Shown one piece after another: positions 1-11,135 of a stretch of 64,000 bases of DNA. A program made the translations under genes and the position numbers. Position 1 is the stretch's first letter; every line of letters starts with the position of its first letter. Source of the stretch: Verticillium longisporum (lineage: Eukaryota; Ascomycota; Sordariomycetes; Glomerellales; Plectosphaerellaceae); contig JAETXT010000012.1 in assembly GCA_019188255.1 (NCBI GenBank), forward strand, positions 124,001 to 188,000, read 5' to 3'. Under the pieces are notes generated by a model. That model was not told the origin of the DNA. It ran no database searches and worked only from the letters and a program-made list of their open reading frames with translations.

Positions 1-17
1 CTTACTGACGATGGTAA

Positions 18-2250
18 AACAATCCACCCTACCGATCCTACACTACTGACCTTACAGAATTCCAAAACTTAGCTCTCGATCTCATCCTGGCGCTTCAAGG
101 CTGCCAAGCGTCTCGTCTGCTTCGCTCAGGTGGGAGAGGGAAGAACCTATTTAGCGACTTATCAAGACTCAGCTCCGCTGTCAACTCCGATGACTTCGAT
201 TTCGACCGCATCAAACCACTTTTCAAAGCATCCCTAGCCGATACCCTTGACGACGCGTTGATCTGGGATCACGTCTACAACACCGTTGCCGAAGCCACCC
301 CGCCGCCCCGATCAATAGCATCCTCTCTTCAACAAACTCCGTGGCTCCGCAACACGAGCGGCTTTGCGAACTCGTCCGAGCATCGGAAGTACATGGACCT
401 TGTGCTCAGGGAAGAGCTCGGTACTATGCATGTCGGGCTCCCTGGTTTCCACAAGACATATTTCGGACGTGTGGCCGATCTTGATACAGCGTCTCGGGCA
501 ATATTCGAGAAGTGCGAGGAAGGCAGCAACCCTCTATTTCGCGAGGGGTGGACCAGATGGCCGAGTGATGCGAATCAAGACGGTGTGCTTAGCTGGTTCG
601 CGGACATCAGCGATAAGCTGGCGGCCTTCGCAGAATCGTACAAACCCACTCTGACCGGCCGGAGGCCGTTGGCACAGCCCAACAAGCCGATCCACGGTTC
701 TACTGCAGAGCGCAAGCTGGACGTTGGGTTCGTGAATGACCCCCAAGCAAGAAGCGACTCTCGATGTTGCTGGTCGCAGATACTCGTCCCTGGAGAGCTG
801 AAGAGCAATCCATCTGCCGATATCGCCTCCAAAGCATGGCTTGATTTGGGGAGATACGCAAGGGAAGTTCTCACTGCTCAAGACACCCGTCGCTTCGTCT
901 TGGGCTTTACCATTTGCGGTTCGCTCATGAGGATATGGATGTTTGACCGGCTCGGCGGGATCGCGTCTGAACGGTTTGATATTAATCACGACGGGCTGCA
1001 GTTTGTCTCCACGATCATTGGGTTCCTCTGGATGGATGAGGAAGAGCTTGGCTTTGACCCTACGATCATTACAGAGAACGGCAAACGGCTCATCATGATC
1101 ACACGGAACGGACAAACAGAGAGGCTCGTCATCGACCAATTAATGAAACGCGCGCCTTGCGTCGCCGGCCGGGCTACGACTTGCTGGAAAGCGCACTGCG
1201 AAGAAGACCCACAGTCGCCAATCGTCATCAAGGACTCCTGGCAGTTCGTGGAGCGTGACGAGGAAGGCGAATTACTCCAAGAGGCGACCGGCAAAGATGT
1301 AGTCAACGTCGCTAGGTACTACCACCATGAGACCGTGGTTGTCCGTGACGAAGTTGACGACATTCGAGGCAATACTCGAAGGGGACTGGATGCTACTGAG
1401 GCGAAGAATTATCAATCAGAACGATCTATCATTCCGCAGAGCATGAGTGTAATAGGCCCTTCACGAACAGGTCGAAGCAGTACTATCGGAGTGAAGCGGT
1501 CCTCGAGCCAGACGGGTGCCCCCGTACCACCCAGTAAACGGTCCTGTTCGGCATCTCCAACAAAAGCAGGCAGCCACGCCATCCCCAATCGAGTACATAG
1601 GCGGGTCATCCTACGCGACTACGGAAAAGCTATTTACAAGGCAAGCTCCCCGTCGGTTCTGCTTGCCGCGCTAGAGGGCTGCATCGAAGGGCATGAGTCC
1701 TTGCACAAGGCAGGTTTGCTTCACCGAGACATCTCGATTAACAATCTGATGATCAACGAGGACGACACGAACTCTTCGTGGCCCTCTTTTGATCGACCTT
1801 GACCTTGCCATCCGAGAGCAACGAGACGGTGCTTCAGGGGCAAGAGGAAAGACAGGTACAAGGGCTTTCATGGCGATTGGGGCCCTTCTGGGCGAGCAGC
1901 ATTCCTTCATGCACGACCTTGAGTCCTTCTTCTGGGTTTTGTTCTGGATATGCATCCATTACACCGGGCCAGATGAGGGCAGAGTCGTCGCGAGATTTGA
2001 CAAGTGGAACTACTTCGACACGGAGGAGCTGGCAACTTCCAAAACGGGGTTGGTTAGCAACGAAGGAGACTTTCTGAGGATCATAAAAGGAAACTGTACA
2101 TCATACTACGAGTCACTGGTTCCGTGGGTCAACAGGTTACGAAAAGTTATGTTTCCAAATGGTGGGAGGTGGGAGATGGAGGACCAAGGGTTGTACGCGC
2201 GAATGAGAGAAATACTTCGTAAGGCGCAAATGGATCTGAGCCCGTCGTAG
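18..2250 (+). CDS. FunK1-type fungal protein kinase, 5' partial, one frame break
   Basis: Fungal-type (FunK1) kinase. The first frame is open from base 18 to 1802 and the second from 1789 to 2250. An N-terminal helical part is followed by a nuclease-like stretch with DVGF, then GELK (an ExK signature) near base 800, then FTICG..MRIWMFDR. The kinase catalytic loop is HRDISINNLMIN (bases 1722-1757). The metal-binding motif DLDLAI and the segment TGTRAFMAIGAL lie in the second frame. The break is in a run of four T at 1787-1790; one T fewer joins the frames as WPS-LIDLDLA and makes 2232 nt, a whole number of codons. No start codon is visible: an in-frame TAA sits at 15-17, so the true N-terminus is in an upstream exon or outside the window. 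FunK1 kinases are known from fungi, with substrates unknown. Either a one-base sequence error or a recent pseudogene. Confidence 0.85.
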
Positions 2251-2643
2251 GAACTTCAGTCAATCGGCCTTTCTGGTCAGAACAGTACTGGAGCCCGTGC
2301 ACTACGCAACAGTCCGACAAAGCCCGTGTTGTTAATTCATGTATGACGTCTAGATCGACCGGCAACACCAGGGAGGTGGAGGTGTAATTAGTTGCTAACC
2401 AACAAACAGTGAACGACGGGGTTTTCGAAACCCCTGACACGCCTCACGGCCCATATCGGTGGTCGTCGAAATCGGCACAGCATCCATGAGACTGGCGCCC
2501 GTAGGAACTTTGCCCGCCGCTTGGTGGCTGAAGATATGGCTACCCCGCGATGTGGCTGAAATGACAGCTTCAGTATCGTGGCTAGGATGGCTGACTAACA
2601 ACAGACGAAACCCACGCTCTCTCCTTCATGGCACAGACCTTAC
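2251..2643. other. Intergenic region
   Basis: About 390 bases between the FunK1 kinase and the phosphotransferase gene. Only short overlapping ORFs on both strands are present and none resembles a known domain. It probably holds the 3' end of the kinase transcript and the promoter of the next gene; I see no clear TATA box. Confidence 0.4.
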
Positions 2644-4220
2644 ATGTCCGCCTTTCCTCGCCCTCGTCCAGTCCAGCTTTCAAAACCTACATCCTTGTTG
2701 GTCGCTTCCCCGTCGTCAAGCTGCTGCCTCTCTACCCGGCAGAGGATCAAAAGGACCATTTCGACACCAATACAGCGCGAAAACCCCACGCCACCCACAC
2801 ATGCAACTACAAAAACCTCGAATTCCCTTCCGAGCGCGAGATGGACTTCGTTCGAGAATTGGGAATACAACGGCATGAAAGAGCGGTTATTGAGGTCGTT
2901 CGACACTCTCGATAAAGATGTTCTTATACGCCATGCTGAGCGCATCAAAGGCCAGAAGCTCGCAATGAGCGATCCTTTTTCAGCAGGACAATCCTGGATC
3001 TGTTTCGAGATGGTCGCCGAGGACGGTAGCCTGGTGATTGCCCGTGTCCGATTGCCTCGGCATCCCGATATCCTCCCAACAGTTACGGAGGAAGACGAAA
3101 ACTACGCAATCGCGTGCGAAATATCGACGATGCGTTTCGTGGATGAGAACCTCCCAGCTGTGGTTGTTCCAAAAGTATACGCCTACGAAGGCCCCGGATC
3201 TCAACTTGCCACCGATGCTGGTGCCATCTACATGCTGTTGGAAGGCTTCAATGGCAACACCCTGCAGGATGTTGCACCCGATTTGTGCAGTTTGCCGGTC
3301 TGTGAACACCCCCTGCTGTTGCCTTCTATGCTCCACGTTCCTCGCCTTCGCATCTCTCGCTTTCCAACCAGCACTCGACTTGAATCCTATCTTACCAGGC
3401 ACAGGTTGCAACCCAAAAGCACATTATGGCTCAGTGGACAATGGTCCAAGCACAGCTCGCAACTTTGGCATTTCCTCAAATCGGTTCCATCTCTGATGTG
3501 ACGGAATCGGGAGATCCTGTCATTGGGAAGTTGTCCATATCAGCATCTGAGGGCCTCGTTCCTCAAGGGCCATTCTCCACGGCAGCCGAATACTTCACTG
3601 CCACCGGAGAAGCTGCCCTCCGTAAGGCAGGTCTCCACGATCAAGACCTCTCACACTTTAGCAGACTCGGGGCGCTGGTTTTTATCGACATTGTACGGAA
3701 TACTGGGCTCTTCAAGGAATCACAGGCATGCTATCCCCTCAATCACATGGATCTCGGCACGCAGAACATCATAGTTGACGACAAATTCAACTTCCTGGGC
3801 CTTATCGACTGGGAGTTCGCTCAAGCTGCGCCGTGGCAGGTCAATCATTACCCGATGCCTTTTCCACTTCTTTGGCCGGACGAAATGATAAAGAGTGCCC
3901 TGGACGACCCTCAACACATCGCACACAGAAACATGTCGCGGCAAGATTTCGCCCGAAAGCTGTATTCTGAAAAGTTCCGGGAGGCTGAATTTGTACTGAG
4001 GGAGGAAGGTCGGTATCTAGGAGGAACATTCGCCGAGGTATTGGAGAGCCCAGCGTCAAGGGTTTATGCTTGCTTCACCAATCTTCGAAGCTTCCCAGAA
4101 CAAGATGCAGGTCATGTCCGCGAGATGGTGCGGCTCGCGTTTGGGTTTGACAGGGCGGGAACGGATCAATACCTTGAGAGCATAAATCTTAGGCAAACAA
4201 ATATTTGCAGCGGAAGGTAA
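2644..4220 (+). CDS. Aminoglycoside phosphotransferase (APH)-family kinase-like protein, two exons
   Basis: Choline/aminoglycoside-kinase fold protein of about 489 residues. Exon 1 is 2644-3297 and exon 2 is 3405-4220; the 107-nt intron (3298-3404, GT..AG) gives a continuous frame CSLP-VATQKHIMAQW. The N-lobe shows SWICFEMVAEDGSLVIARVRLP and the lid segment AIYMLLEGFNGNTL. The catalytic Brenner-type motif is NHMDLGTQNIIVDD, followed by the metal-binding LIDWEFAQ, both in exon 2 (about 3745-3830). These fungal APH-like proteins are common next to secondary-metabolite and accessory genes; the substrate cannot be read from sequence. The start at 2644 is the first in-frame ATG and gives a low-complexity N-terminus, so a later start near residue 75 is possible. 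It is a second kinase-fold gene directly downstream of the FunK1 gene, in the same direction. Confidence 0.8.
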
Positions 4221-4347
4221 TGAGGAAAGGCCTGGCTTGGCCATTGACATGCGGGTATACATGAGGCTGCTGAGCTACTAAGACGTGATTTCGAGTATTC
4301 TCTAGCCAAGATAGGCGCTGACAAACTGATGCTCCTCCTCTACCATC

Positions 4348-5122
4348 CTAACCCTCAGTCCCATCTGCATAGTATGCTCCGACTCTTTCGCTCTGAAGTG
4401 CTGCCACCAGCTGTGTTGCTTGTTGTGTTTTCGGAGGGATCAGCTTCGGCCAGTTCTTCAACTGGGCTGATGTGGCAAATGAGAACGTTACTGGTGATCC
4501 GTGTCTCGTTTCGAAGGCAACTCTTGCATCCATTATCACTCTGATGGAGGGTGCGTTAGGACACACAAGTTCGCGGGGAGGGCATAGACTCACAGTCCAC
4601 CATCTTCGAACGTAATATCTCGAGCCTCACAGCCCGCTAGTTCCAACCTGGCACGCGGGACCTCCCACATGCGATTTGCCGCACGAACACTGCTCAACAC
4701 CTCCCGCGAGACTCTGTGCGAACCCCTGTAGTACGTTGCTTGAGACTTTGCGCTCCATAGCTGTACGACAAGAATGTCAGCGTTCGCGCCGCCCCTCCTC
4801 AGTTGGAAGATATGGCCTTGGTCTTCTCGTATTCTTCGGTAATCTCCCATGGCACACCATTCGAACGAGGAGTTGAGAGTGGACACGATGCGCTACAAAC
4901 ATTAGTACGATGCCGCGACGTTTTTTGCGTGATGCCTACTGTGTCTTGCAGGACGTGGAGGCGGTAGAATTCCAAACCTGCAACAGTGGAAGGCGAGAAT
5001 TGAGACGTGCCTTGGTCCATCTCTGCGAGGCAGAGCCCGACCTCGCGATCTGGTATAGAATAAAATCCATCCTTTTCGAGGGCTTGAATCGCGTCCTCGA
5101 CAGAAAAAGCTTTTGTAGCCAT
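4348..5122 (-). CDS. PhyH-like (2OG-oxygenase fold) hypothetical protein, three exons
   Basis: Three exons on the minus strand: 4940-5122, 4594-4892 and 4348-4540. They are separated by introns of 47 nt (4893-4939, branch CTAAT) and 53 nt (4541-4593, GTGAGT donor, branch CTAAC). The spliced frame is 675 nt and encodes 224 residues. Exon 1 starts MATKAFSVEDAIQALEKDGF; exon 2 contains IFQLRRGGANADILVVQLW and YYRGSHR; exon 3 gives VIMDARVAFE. The pattern of a strand, then Q-x-W and a G-S-H turn resembles the C-terminal half of phytanoyl-CoA dioxygenase-like double-stranded beta-helix proteins. A full H-x-D...H iron triad is not obvious, so activity is uncertain. Such proteins are widespread as uncharacterised genes in Sordariomycetes. 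Tail-to-tail with the APH gene, 127 bases apart. Confidence 0.75.
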
Positions 5123-5440
5123 ACAAAGGAGGCTGGTATTGGAGACGCGACGGAGAGATACCTAAGGTCCAGGAACGTGGAGAGTCAGGACAAAGATTCA
5201 GCGCTCAGAATGAGTCGATGCGCCACACCCCGTTTACCCTCATCACATCATGGCATTACCCATGATCAGTATTCGGCTCCCAAGCACACCCCTCTTTTAT
5301 CTCAGCCAATCATAAGGACGATGAGAGAAATGTGGAGCATTCACAAATCTGTGATCGCGTCCAAAGCCGACACCGAAGGTTGGCAAGATTGGATGCCTTG
5401 TGGGCAGCATTGAACGACGTTGTTCATCCTAGGTAGCATG

Positions 5441-5447
5441 AACTATA
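5441..5447 (+). promoter_or_regulatory. TATA-like box of the 27-codon micro-gene
   Basis: The sequence ACTATAAAGA lies about 120 bases upstream of the ATG at 5567, at a sensible distance for a fungal promoter with a pyrimidine-rich 5' leader. Assigned only from sequence and position. Confidence 0.4.
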
Positions 5448-5566
5448 AAGACACGATCGCGCATCTTCTCGCGATATACTCTCCACCGTTCGTCAGACTC
5501 ACTACCCCAGTCGCCTCTTCTCTTTCCGACCTTTCCAAGATCTGCGTATGAAATCAAGCGGGAACC

Positions 5567-5650
5567 ATGCCTTCCTCCAACAATCAAACTCAATGCTCAA
5601 GCTGCGGCGCTGTCTACGGTCAGGGCCAGTCTCATACCTGTAGCAAGTGA
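5567..5650 (+). CDS. Cys-containing 27-residue micropeptide
   Basis: Small ORF with good initiator context (ACCATGC) encoding 27 residues. It contains a C-S-S-C-G pair at residues 10-14 and ends H-T-C-S-K, which could form a one-knuckle zinc ribbon (C-x2-C...H-x-C). It has its own TATA-like box and a long pyrimidine-rich leader, and lies between two minus-strand genes. No family is recognised. It could be an uncoded RNA leader, but the Cys spacing and promoter arrangement match the 26-codon ORF at 7358. Confidence 0.4.
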   Translation: MPSSNNQTQCSSCGAVYGQGQSHTCSK

Positions 5651-5935
5651 GGTGTAGTGAGGGAAAAGAGAGGTATGGTCTGAGTAATGTCCTACTCCTC
5701 AGCTCAACAACTGACCCGAGATGTCATTCTAAGACTTAGGGTCTGTTCCGCGTTCTTACGACATGCTGCCATATGGGCAAGCTGTGGTGATTGTCATGGA
5801 TCTCATGCGGTTTGGGCAGGGATTGTGTGATTCGCGTTGGATATTACGGGCGAGGTACCCTCTTACTCTGACTTTCCTTCCGCCATCGCACACTTTATCC
5901 TGGTGGCTCTGCTCCGGTTGTCCATTCCCCTCGAG

Positions 5936-7064
5936 TCAGGCCAAAAGAGAATTTGTCACAGTCGCAGATCCAGCCAAAGATCCACCGTCTATTGTAATGT
6001 TAGGAACCGCCTGAGGCATTGTCCAGCAGTTGTCGCCCTCAATCATGTATCTGCCCACACCCATGTTGGCAAATGCCCATTCGCCGTCGTTCGCAGTCAT
6101 ATTAGCAATCGTTTGCGCCAGCGTCCAGTCTTTCGGACTTGTAGGCGCGACCGTGTCAGCAAATGCCCACTCGCCATCAGCATCTGGCTCGGTCAAACAC
6201 GCCAAACTGTTGTCTTTCAAACCCATGATCGCCGTCTGTTGGTCGTCTACTCGACGTGTCTGGCTCCAAGTTGAGATCTCGACTTCCCGCGCAATTGCCT
6301 CCATTCCGTCGTCCGTCGTCGTGGGATCGCATGGCGGATACGAAGTGTCACAGTATACATCGGATACCCGAGGAAGTGATGAACTCTTCTTTGCCATTTT
6401 ACGCGGCCGTAGCGGACTTGAAACCGTAGACTCTCGTGGTCGTTTGCTGTCAACCCTCGGGAGGCTTTGCAGTCGATTCAACTCCCCGGTAATAACTCCG
6501 TTGAAATGTGATATTCTTTGCCGCATAAAAATGGCTCCAGGCTGGTCTCGGTCGTACTTGCAACCGTGCCTTAAAAACCGATGTACCCGTTGGAAGACTT
6601 CATGACAGAAAGGGCAGGTTTCATAGCACTGAACATCTACAGCGCACATTCATTAACCTAGCGCGCCTAACAAATATTGAAGTAAGAAACGTACGCGTTT
6701 GAAAGTGTCGCACGAGATTGCCTCGAGTCGCGTACGGCCCGCCCTTATCGCATTTGTCGAACGGGCAGTGAAATATATTTGGCTGGATAGAAGAATCATG
6801 TCTGTCCTCATCTCCAACACAGCTGTCATAGCTGTCTTCCACGCTGATGGCATTTGTAGATTGTGCTATATGCATTCTACAGAGCTCCAACTCAGCGACT
6901 AGAAGACGTTCTCGCGACTGCTCCATGGTTGGCTCTGGGAAACAGGTTAAGTTTAGTAGCGGACGACTCACTCGATACTCCTCGATATGGTCGAAGAGCT
7001 TCTGATTGGATGGGAAAAGTGTGAAACAAGTCTGACATTGACGGTGCTGTATATAGTCGGCCAT
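5936..7064 (-). CDS. C2H2 zinc-finger protein, two exons
   Basis: Minus-strand gene with exon 1 at 6695-7064 and exon 2 at 5936-6636; the 58-nt intron 6637-6694 (GTACGT..TAG) joins RHFQT-H-VQCYETC in frame. The product is 356 residues. It holds three zinc-finger-like units: CQTCFTLFPSNQKLFDH near the N-terminus, then FHCPFDKCDK...RHFQTH, whose last histidine is made by splicing, then CPFCHEVF...RHGC. A basic patch RPRKMAKK follows (a possible nuclear localisation signal), then a tail with two degenerate DGEWAFA repeats. A probable DNA-binding regulator; target unknown. A further 39-nt in-frame GTGAGT..AG segment in exon 1 may be an optional intron. Stop codon is at the left end. Confidence 0.75.
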
Positions 7065-7357
7065 TTCAGTGGGGCATATAGATCAAAGTGAAAAAGAGGC
7101 GAGACGGTGGGACTTTTTGCGAGGGTGGCGACTTAAATCAAAGCCCTTGTTGGTCATGTCACGTTGGCTCCCTTTGCTTAGGCGGGGTCGATCCGACCCG
7201 ACCACTTCGGAAGTCGGGCTGGGACCATCTGCCCAACATAGACCACGGACCAAGCATTTAAGTTGGCGAAAGCCCCAGCATCGGACCAGCGCGTAACAAC
7301 AACCACCATCACTTCATGTCAAAAACATCAACACAGCTATACGGCACTGTCAGGACC

Positions 7358-7438
7358 ATGGCTGATTGCGAGGCTTGCGACAACGGCATCAAAGATGGCG
7401 GCATCTGCACGAGCTGCAAAGGCACGGGAAAAGTTTGA
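7358..7438 (+). CDS. 26-residue double-CxxC micropeptide (DnaJ zinc-finger-like)
   Basis: ORF of 26 codons in strong context (ACCATGG). It encodes C-E-A-C-D-N-G and then C-T-S-C-K-G-T-G-K-V: two CxxC pairs spaced 10 residues apart, the second in the CxxCxGxG form typical of DnaJ-type zinc fingers. The upstream leader is long and open to transcription. A GTAAGC donor and a CAG acceptor follow at about 7474-7524 and may be a 3' UTR intron. Not in any family I recognise with certainty; the isolated motif at this length suggests a real micropeptide. Confidence 0.45.
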   Translation: MADCEACDNGIKDGGICTSCKGTGKV

Positions 7439-7824
7439 GCGCAACTGTGGCCTGAGGAATCAAAATTGATCAGGTAAGCTCGGATGGTCGGAGCATCCAA
7501 ACACAAGAATGCAACTGACCACAGGACCTTGGTAGAAAGCATCTCAAGCATGTCACGTGGGGCGCAAGAGGAGCACAATGGCGAATTAGGCACCGATGAC
7601 TGGGTTTACTGTATCGCTTGTAGGATTTGAATAGTTGCAACACGGGTGTCTGCGCTTCTCGTCCGCTCCCGTTTTCGTCTGTCGTTCTCCCTCTTCCCTC
7701 ATGCCCATCTTGGGCAGGAGCTTGTCCAAATCCCCGCTGAGTCAGCAACTTGGTACACCAATAACTGCAGGTAATCTGATTAGCTTGTATCTCCCTTTTC
7801 GTGAGTACTGCAACATATGATTCA
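7439..7824 (+). other. Gene-free spacer after the 26-codon ORF
   Basis: No convincing coding frame on either strand. The minus-strand ORF of 139 codons across this stretch has no domain and no codon bias. Likely the 3' UTR of the small gene plus spacer. Confidence 0.4.
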
Positions 7825-8110
7825 ATCACCCATTTATGAAGACCCCTGTCGCTATTATTAGGCCCGTAGTATGTGACCCTTCTCCACAATATTGTTTTTC
7901 ACCCCTCTGTGAGAACCCCTGTAAAACATGAGTTATCACCCTTTTGTGATAATCCTGTCGCTAGATTAGGTCCGCCTTGCCACCATTCACCGTTCTGTGA
8001 GTCCCCCTGTGAACCATGATTCATCACCTATTTGTGAAAACCCCTGTCGCTATCTTTCCACCCAACATTATTACCCTTCACCCTTCTGTGAGAGCCCCTG
8101 TACCATGAGC
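7825..8110. repeat. 88-91 bp tandem repeat with TCAC-N6-GTGA dyads
   Basis: Two alternating half-units recur. Type A (TTCACCCTTCTGTGAG followed by CCCCTGT) starts at 7898, 7986 and 8077. Type B (ATCACC..TTTGTGA followed by CCCCTGTCGCTA) starts at 7825, 7935 and 8023. Each half-unit has the dyad TCAC-N6-GTGA, and most are followed by CCCCTGT. The A-to-A steps are 88 and 91 bases. The array is degenerate, so it is old or under selection only in the dyads. It lies in a gene-free interval upstream of the 60-codon gene. Confidence 0.75.
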
Positions 8111-8871
8111 TCAGACCACAGATTAAGAGAACAAGCGGGGAAAGCGGCCAGTCTGTTGTGACGAGCCTCAAGTTGACATTACTCATGAACCAACCTGTCA
8201 CGGTAATTCAGACGTGTCTTAAGCAACCTCCTTGACATCGTTGGTGCCCTGTGGCTTTCCTTGTTGAAGGGTTCATGGGTATAGGGATGTTTATGTGCAC
8301 CCCGGTCTATGACCGGGACATTATCACCTCGCCCCCGAAGGAACTGCTACACCCGCATGCAAGTACCACAGATTCGACATCCGTTCGACACACTAATTAT
8401 GTATCATGGAAGTTCAGTGAGGCCATACAGCCACGGCTTTTGTGTACGTGACGAGGGCATGATTGCAATAGACTTTCTACCTCTGGCACTTGCTTCAATA
8501 TCGAAAGGCAGCAATGATTGCACGCTCGCCTAGGCTACCGCCAAGCCATATCCTCATCGGAACTTAGTAGAATAAGGGGGTGGTCATCCTGGAGAAATAA
8601 GCCCTGGCGTCAACTGCCGTTGACCTCTGTCTCCCGTCAGGGGTTAGCACGGCCTCGCTCATGGCCGGTGAAGCTGCAGGCCCATGCGAGCCAAGGGGAT
8701 ACACCACACGTATGCGTCGTTCTGTCAATGTCATTGGGCATGCGCCTGGATGGTCGAGGTGTACTCCTCGGCCACCTATGTCTCCCGGGGCTCTATCCAA
8801 GGCGATGGCCACAGAGTGGCTTCCGTCGGACAGCGGGGTCAGTAAATCCTTCGCTGTCTCATCGACCCGGA
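8111..8871. other. Gene-free region
   Basis: About 760 bases without a supportable gene. Overlapping ORFs of 77-139 codons occur on both strands around 8518-8959 but none has a recognisable domain. The right end probably holds the promoter of the 60-codon gene. Confidence 0.4.
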
Positions 8872-8881
8872 GGTATAAAAC
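8872..8881 (+). promoter_or_regulatory. TATA box of the 60-codon gene
   Basis: GGTATAAAAC is a strong TATA match, about 150 bases upstream of the ATG at 9026. A leader follows and is split by a probable 54-nt intron at 8967-9020 (GTAAGT..CGGCAG). Confidence 0.55.
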
Positions 8882-9025
8882 GGCACAGGACTGACACTGA
8901 GAGACTCGCCATCTGCACTTCAACACAGGGACTTTAATGACAAACTTCTTGATTCTCAATCGATCAGTAAGTGCAGTACCTCTTGTGATAGCAGCATCCC
9001 TTTACGTAGCTGACCGGCAGGAAAA

Positions 9026-9208
9026 ATGGATCCCAACCCAAAGCCAGACCCCCAAGATCATGGCAAACCTGCTGGTGAGGGTGGAGGCAACTCGAAAAGC
9101 TCAGACGATGCACCAATCATCGACGAAGATGCAACCTTTAGGAACGCTGCGTATTTTGGCAACGAAGAAGGAAGCAAGGACAAGGATGGTGGTAGTCAGA
9201 AGAAGTAG
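9026..9208 (+). CDS. Small disordered charged protein, 60 aa, with a 5' UTR intron
   Basis: The ATG follows the intron acceptor CGGCAG by only a few bases (GAAAAATGG). The 60-residue product starts MDPNPKPDPQDHGKPAG, is rich in Gly, Asp, Lys and Ser, contains ATFRNAAYFGNEEG in the middle and ends in Lys-Lys. It has no hydrophobic core, signal peptide or membrane segment. The TATA box, spliced leader and start context support a real gene. Function is unknown; it is similar in style to short stress-related hydrophilic proteins of fungi, but no family can be named. Confidence 0.5.
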   Translation: MDPNPKPDPQDHGKPAGEGGGNSKSSDDAPIIDEDATFRNAAYFGNEEGSKDKDGGSQKK

Positions 9209-9496
9209 ATGACTTGTAGATGCAAAAATGCGAGACGACTGTGATAGCATGCACGCTGACTGCGTCTTCCCTGCCTGCCCCAAAGTCGAAGCGAAACCAC
9301 AAATCGTGCAGAGGCATTGTCACCACTAACTTAGGTGGCGCGAAGCCTGAGAGCCGTCTTGTCAACAAACAAAAGAATAGACGGAATTCTACAGTACTTA
9401 AAAGGAAGCGTGGGCTTCTTGAGTCTAGCCACGCGACTTCACCTCCCTTCTTCATCGCTAAGCCATACCACACTGTTGTTCTCCGAATCCGTCGAG

Positions 9497-10921
9497 ATGT
9501 TTACCACCTGGACCTCGCTCCATACTTTCATTGGTCTATTGTAAGCACCATGATCGTTTGAGATGACTAGGCACTCACCTCTCAGCTTGTTCCGATACAC
9601 GCGACTCGTTGTTCATATTGTTGCCTACTTCCGACATGCCTCCGTTTTGCCTCCGATCTCTCCATCCCTCAGGCCAATCGACATTACGGTGGTCATTGCC
9701 ACACGCGGTGATGAGATAGCCAACCTGGTCAGCGGGCTTGAATCTCACGTCAATGCTGGGTGCAGGCACATATCGATCTGCGTGCCCTCCACCAGGCTTG
9801 GTCGCGTGCAAGCCGAGGCAGATTTGTTTATATCAAAGCAAAAAGATCTGAAAGTGTACGTCTCTCATGTTGCCCAAGCCGGCAAGCGGGAGCAGCTCAA
9901 ATGGGCTATAGACAGCATTCCAGACTCCAGAAGGAAAGCTCACAAGGTCATCGTCTTCGCGGATGATGACATTACCTTCCCTCACAGCACCTACGGGTGG
10001 GTTCTAGCCCCTTTCGAGAACCCCCAAGTTGGAGGTGTTGGCACTTGCCAGAGAGCTAGCCGCATCAAGGCCGGCACGATCATACAAAGGATCATAAATT
10101 GGATCTTTGCTGACTACATCGAACGACGCGGCGTCGAAAACATGGCCACTGTGGCGATCGAAAAGTCGATATCTTGCCTCTCTGGCCGATTGGCAGCGTT
10201 CCGGGCAGTGATCGTGCAAGATCGCCAGTTCCTCGACGGCTTAGTGTCAGAAACCTGGAATGGCTTGAAGCTGAGGGCGGATGACGATAACTTTTGGACT
10301 CGATGGCTTCTTGAGGGAGGCTGGGAAATTGCAGTTCAAAATGACGAGAGGTGTCGGGTCGAAACCACCTTTGGAACGACCGCATCTGAGCTCCGAAGAT
10401 TTGTGAGGTGGCAAAGAAGTAATCCAAGGAGCAATGCAAAATCGTTAAGGCGCATCTCAAATTGGAAGTATCACCTAGCAAGAGCGTGGGACCTGCTGAC
10501 GACGAGAAATAGGAAATTTCCTTGGGCAATTTACGCGCTTTACCTATCCGGTTTTGTGAACTACGGTCTGCCGATGGACATTGCGTTGTGGTCACTGTGT
10601 TGGAAGGCCACTGCCGACAGCCCATCTCAGGACACTCTCAGGCTAGGCTTCGTTTCTTGGTGGCTCTTCATCAAAACCGTCAAGAGAATCCGCCTGTTTC
10701 GGAGAGATGTGAGAGATGTCCTGTTCCTGCCTGTTTGCATCCTCTGGGGCTATTGCCATGACTTCATCAAGCTATATGCGTTGATGACTCGCTATGAGGT
10801 GAGACGCTTCTGCGGCACTTACTGTTATTCTCGGCTCACACGGGTAGACTGGGTGGTAAACGACGCACCGGGCTTGGATCTTGGGGGTTGGAGGGGTGGC
10901 GACCTGGTTCTTGAGAGATAG
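9497..10921 (+). CDS. Family-2 glycosyltransferase (membrane polysaccharide synthase type), two exons
   Basis: Exon 1 is 9497-9540 and exon 2 is 9586-10921; a 45-nt intron (GTAAGC..CTCAG) splits codon 15. The product is 459 residues. It would transfer sugars from a nucleotide-sugar to a growing polysaccharide at a membrane. The GT2 core starts at ITVVIATRGDE. The first metal-binding acidic cluster is VIVFADDDITFP (about 141-143), the second acidic motif is LRADDDNFW (about 247-249) and the processivity-type motif is RWQRS (about 289-293). At least two or three hydrophobic segments follow (YALYLSGFVNYGLPMDIALW, GFVSWWLFI, LFLPVCILWG), and one short one is near the N-terminus. This layout matches hyaluronan/chitin-synthase-like and Cps1-type fungal enzymes. 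Donor and product are not deducible. Confidence 0.85.
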
Positions 10922-11135
10922 TTGTAGCTATGTCCACTTCAGTATGGCTGGCAGAGAGTCTTCTAGAGAAGCGGTTGTATTTTCTTTGGCACGTAATGAC
11001 TACCGAGAAAGAGATTGAGAATACTAGGACACCTGCGGACGCATCCATACCAGACCACCATGATTATGCCCCAGGGAAACCTGAGAAAGGGGGTCAGCTT
11101 TTCATGCCCAAGATAAGACACGGTGAACCCACAGT
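10922..11135. other. Convergent intergenic region
   Basis: Short interval between the glycosyltransferase stop and the stop of the minus-strand WOPR remnant. No gene is seen. Confidence 0.4.

Noticed and set aside
7470..7889. 139-codon minus ORF
   Set aside because: No domain, no good start, overlaps the repeat array.
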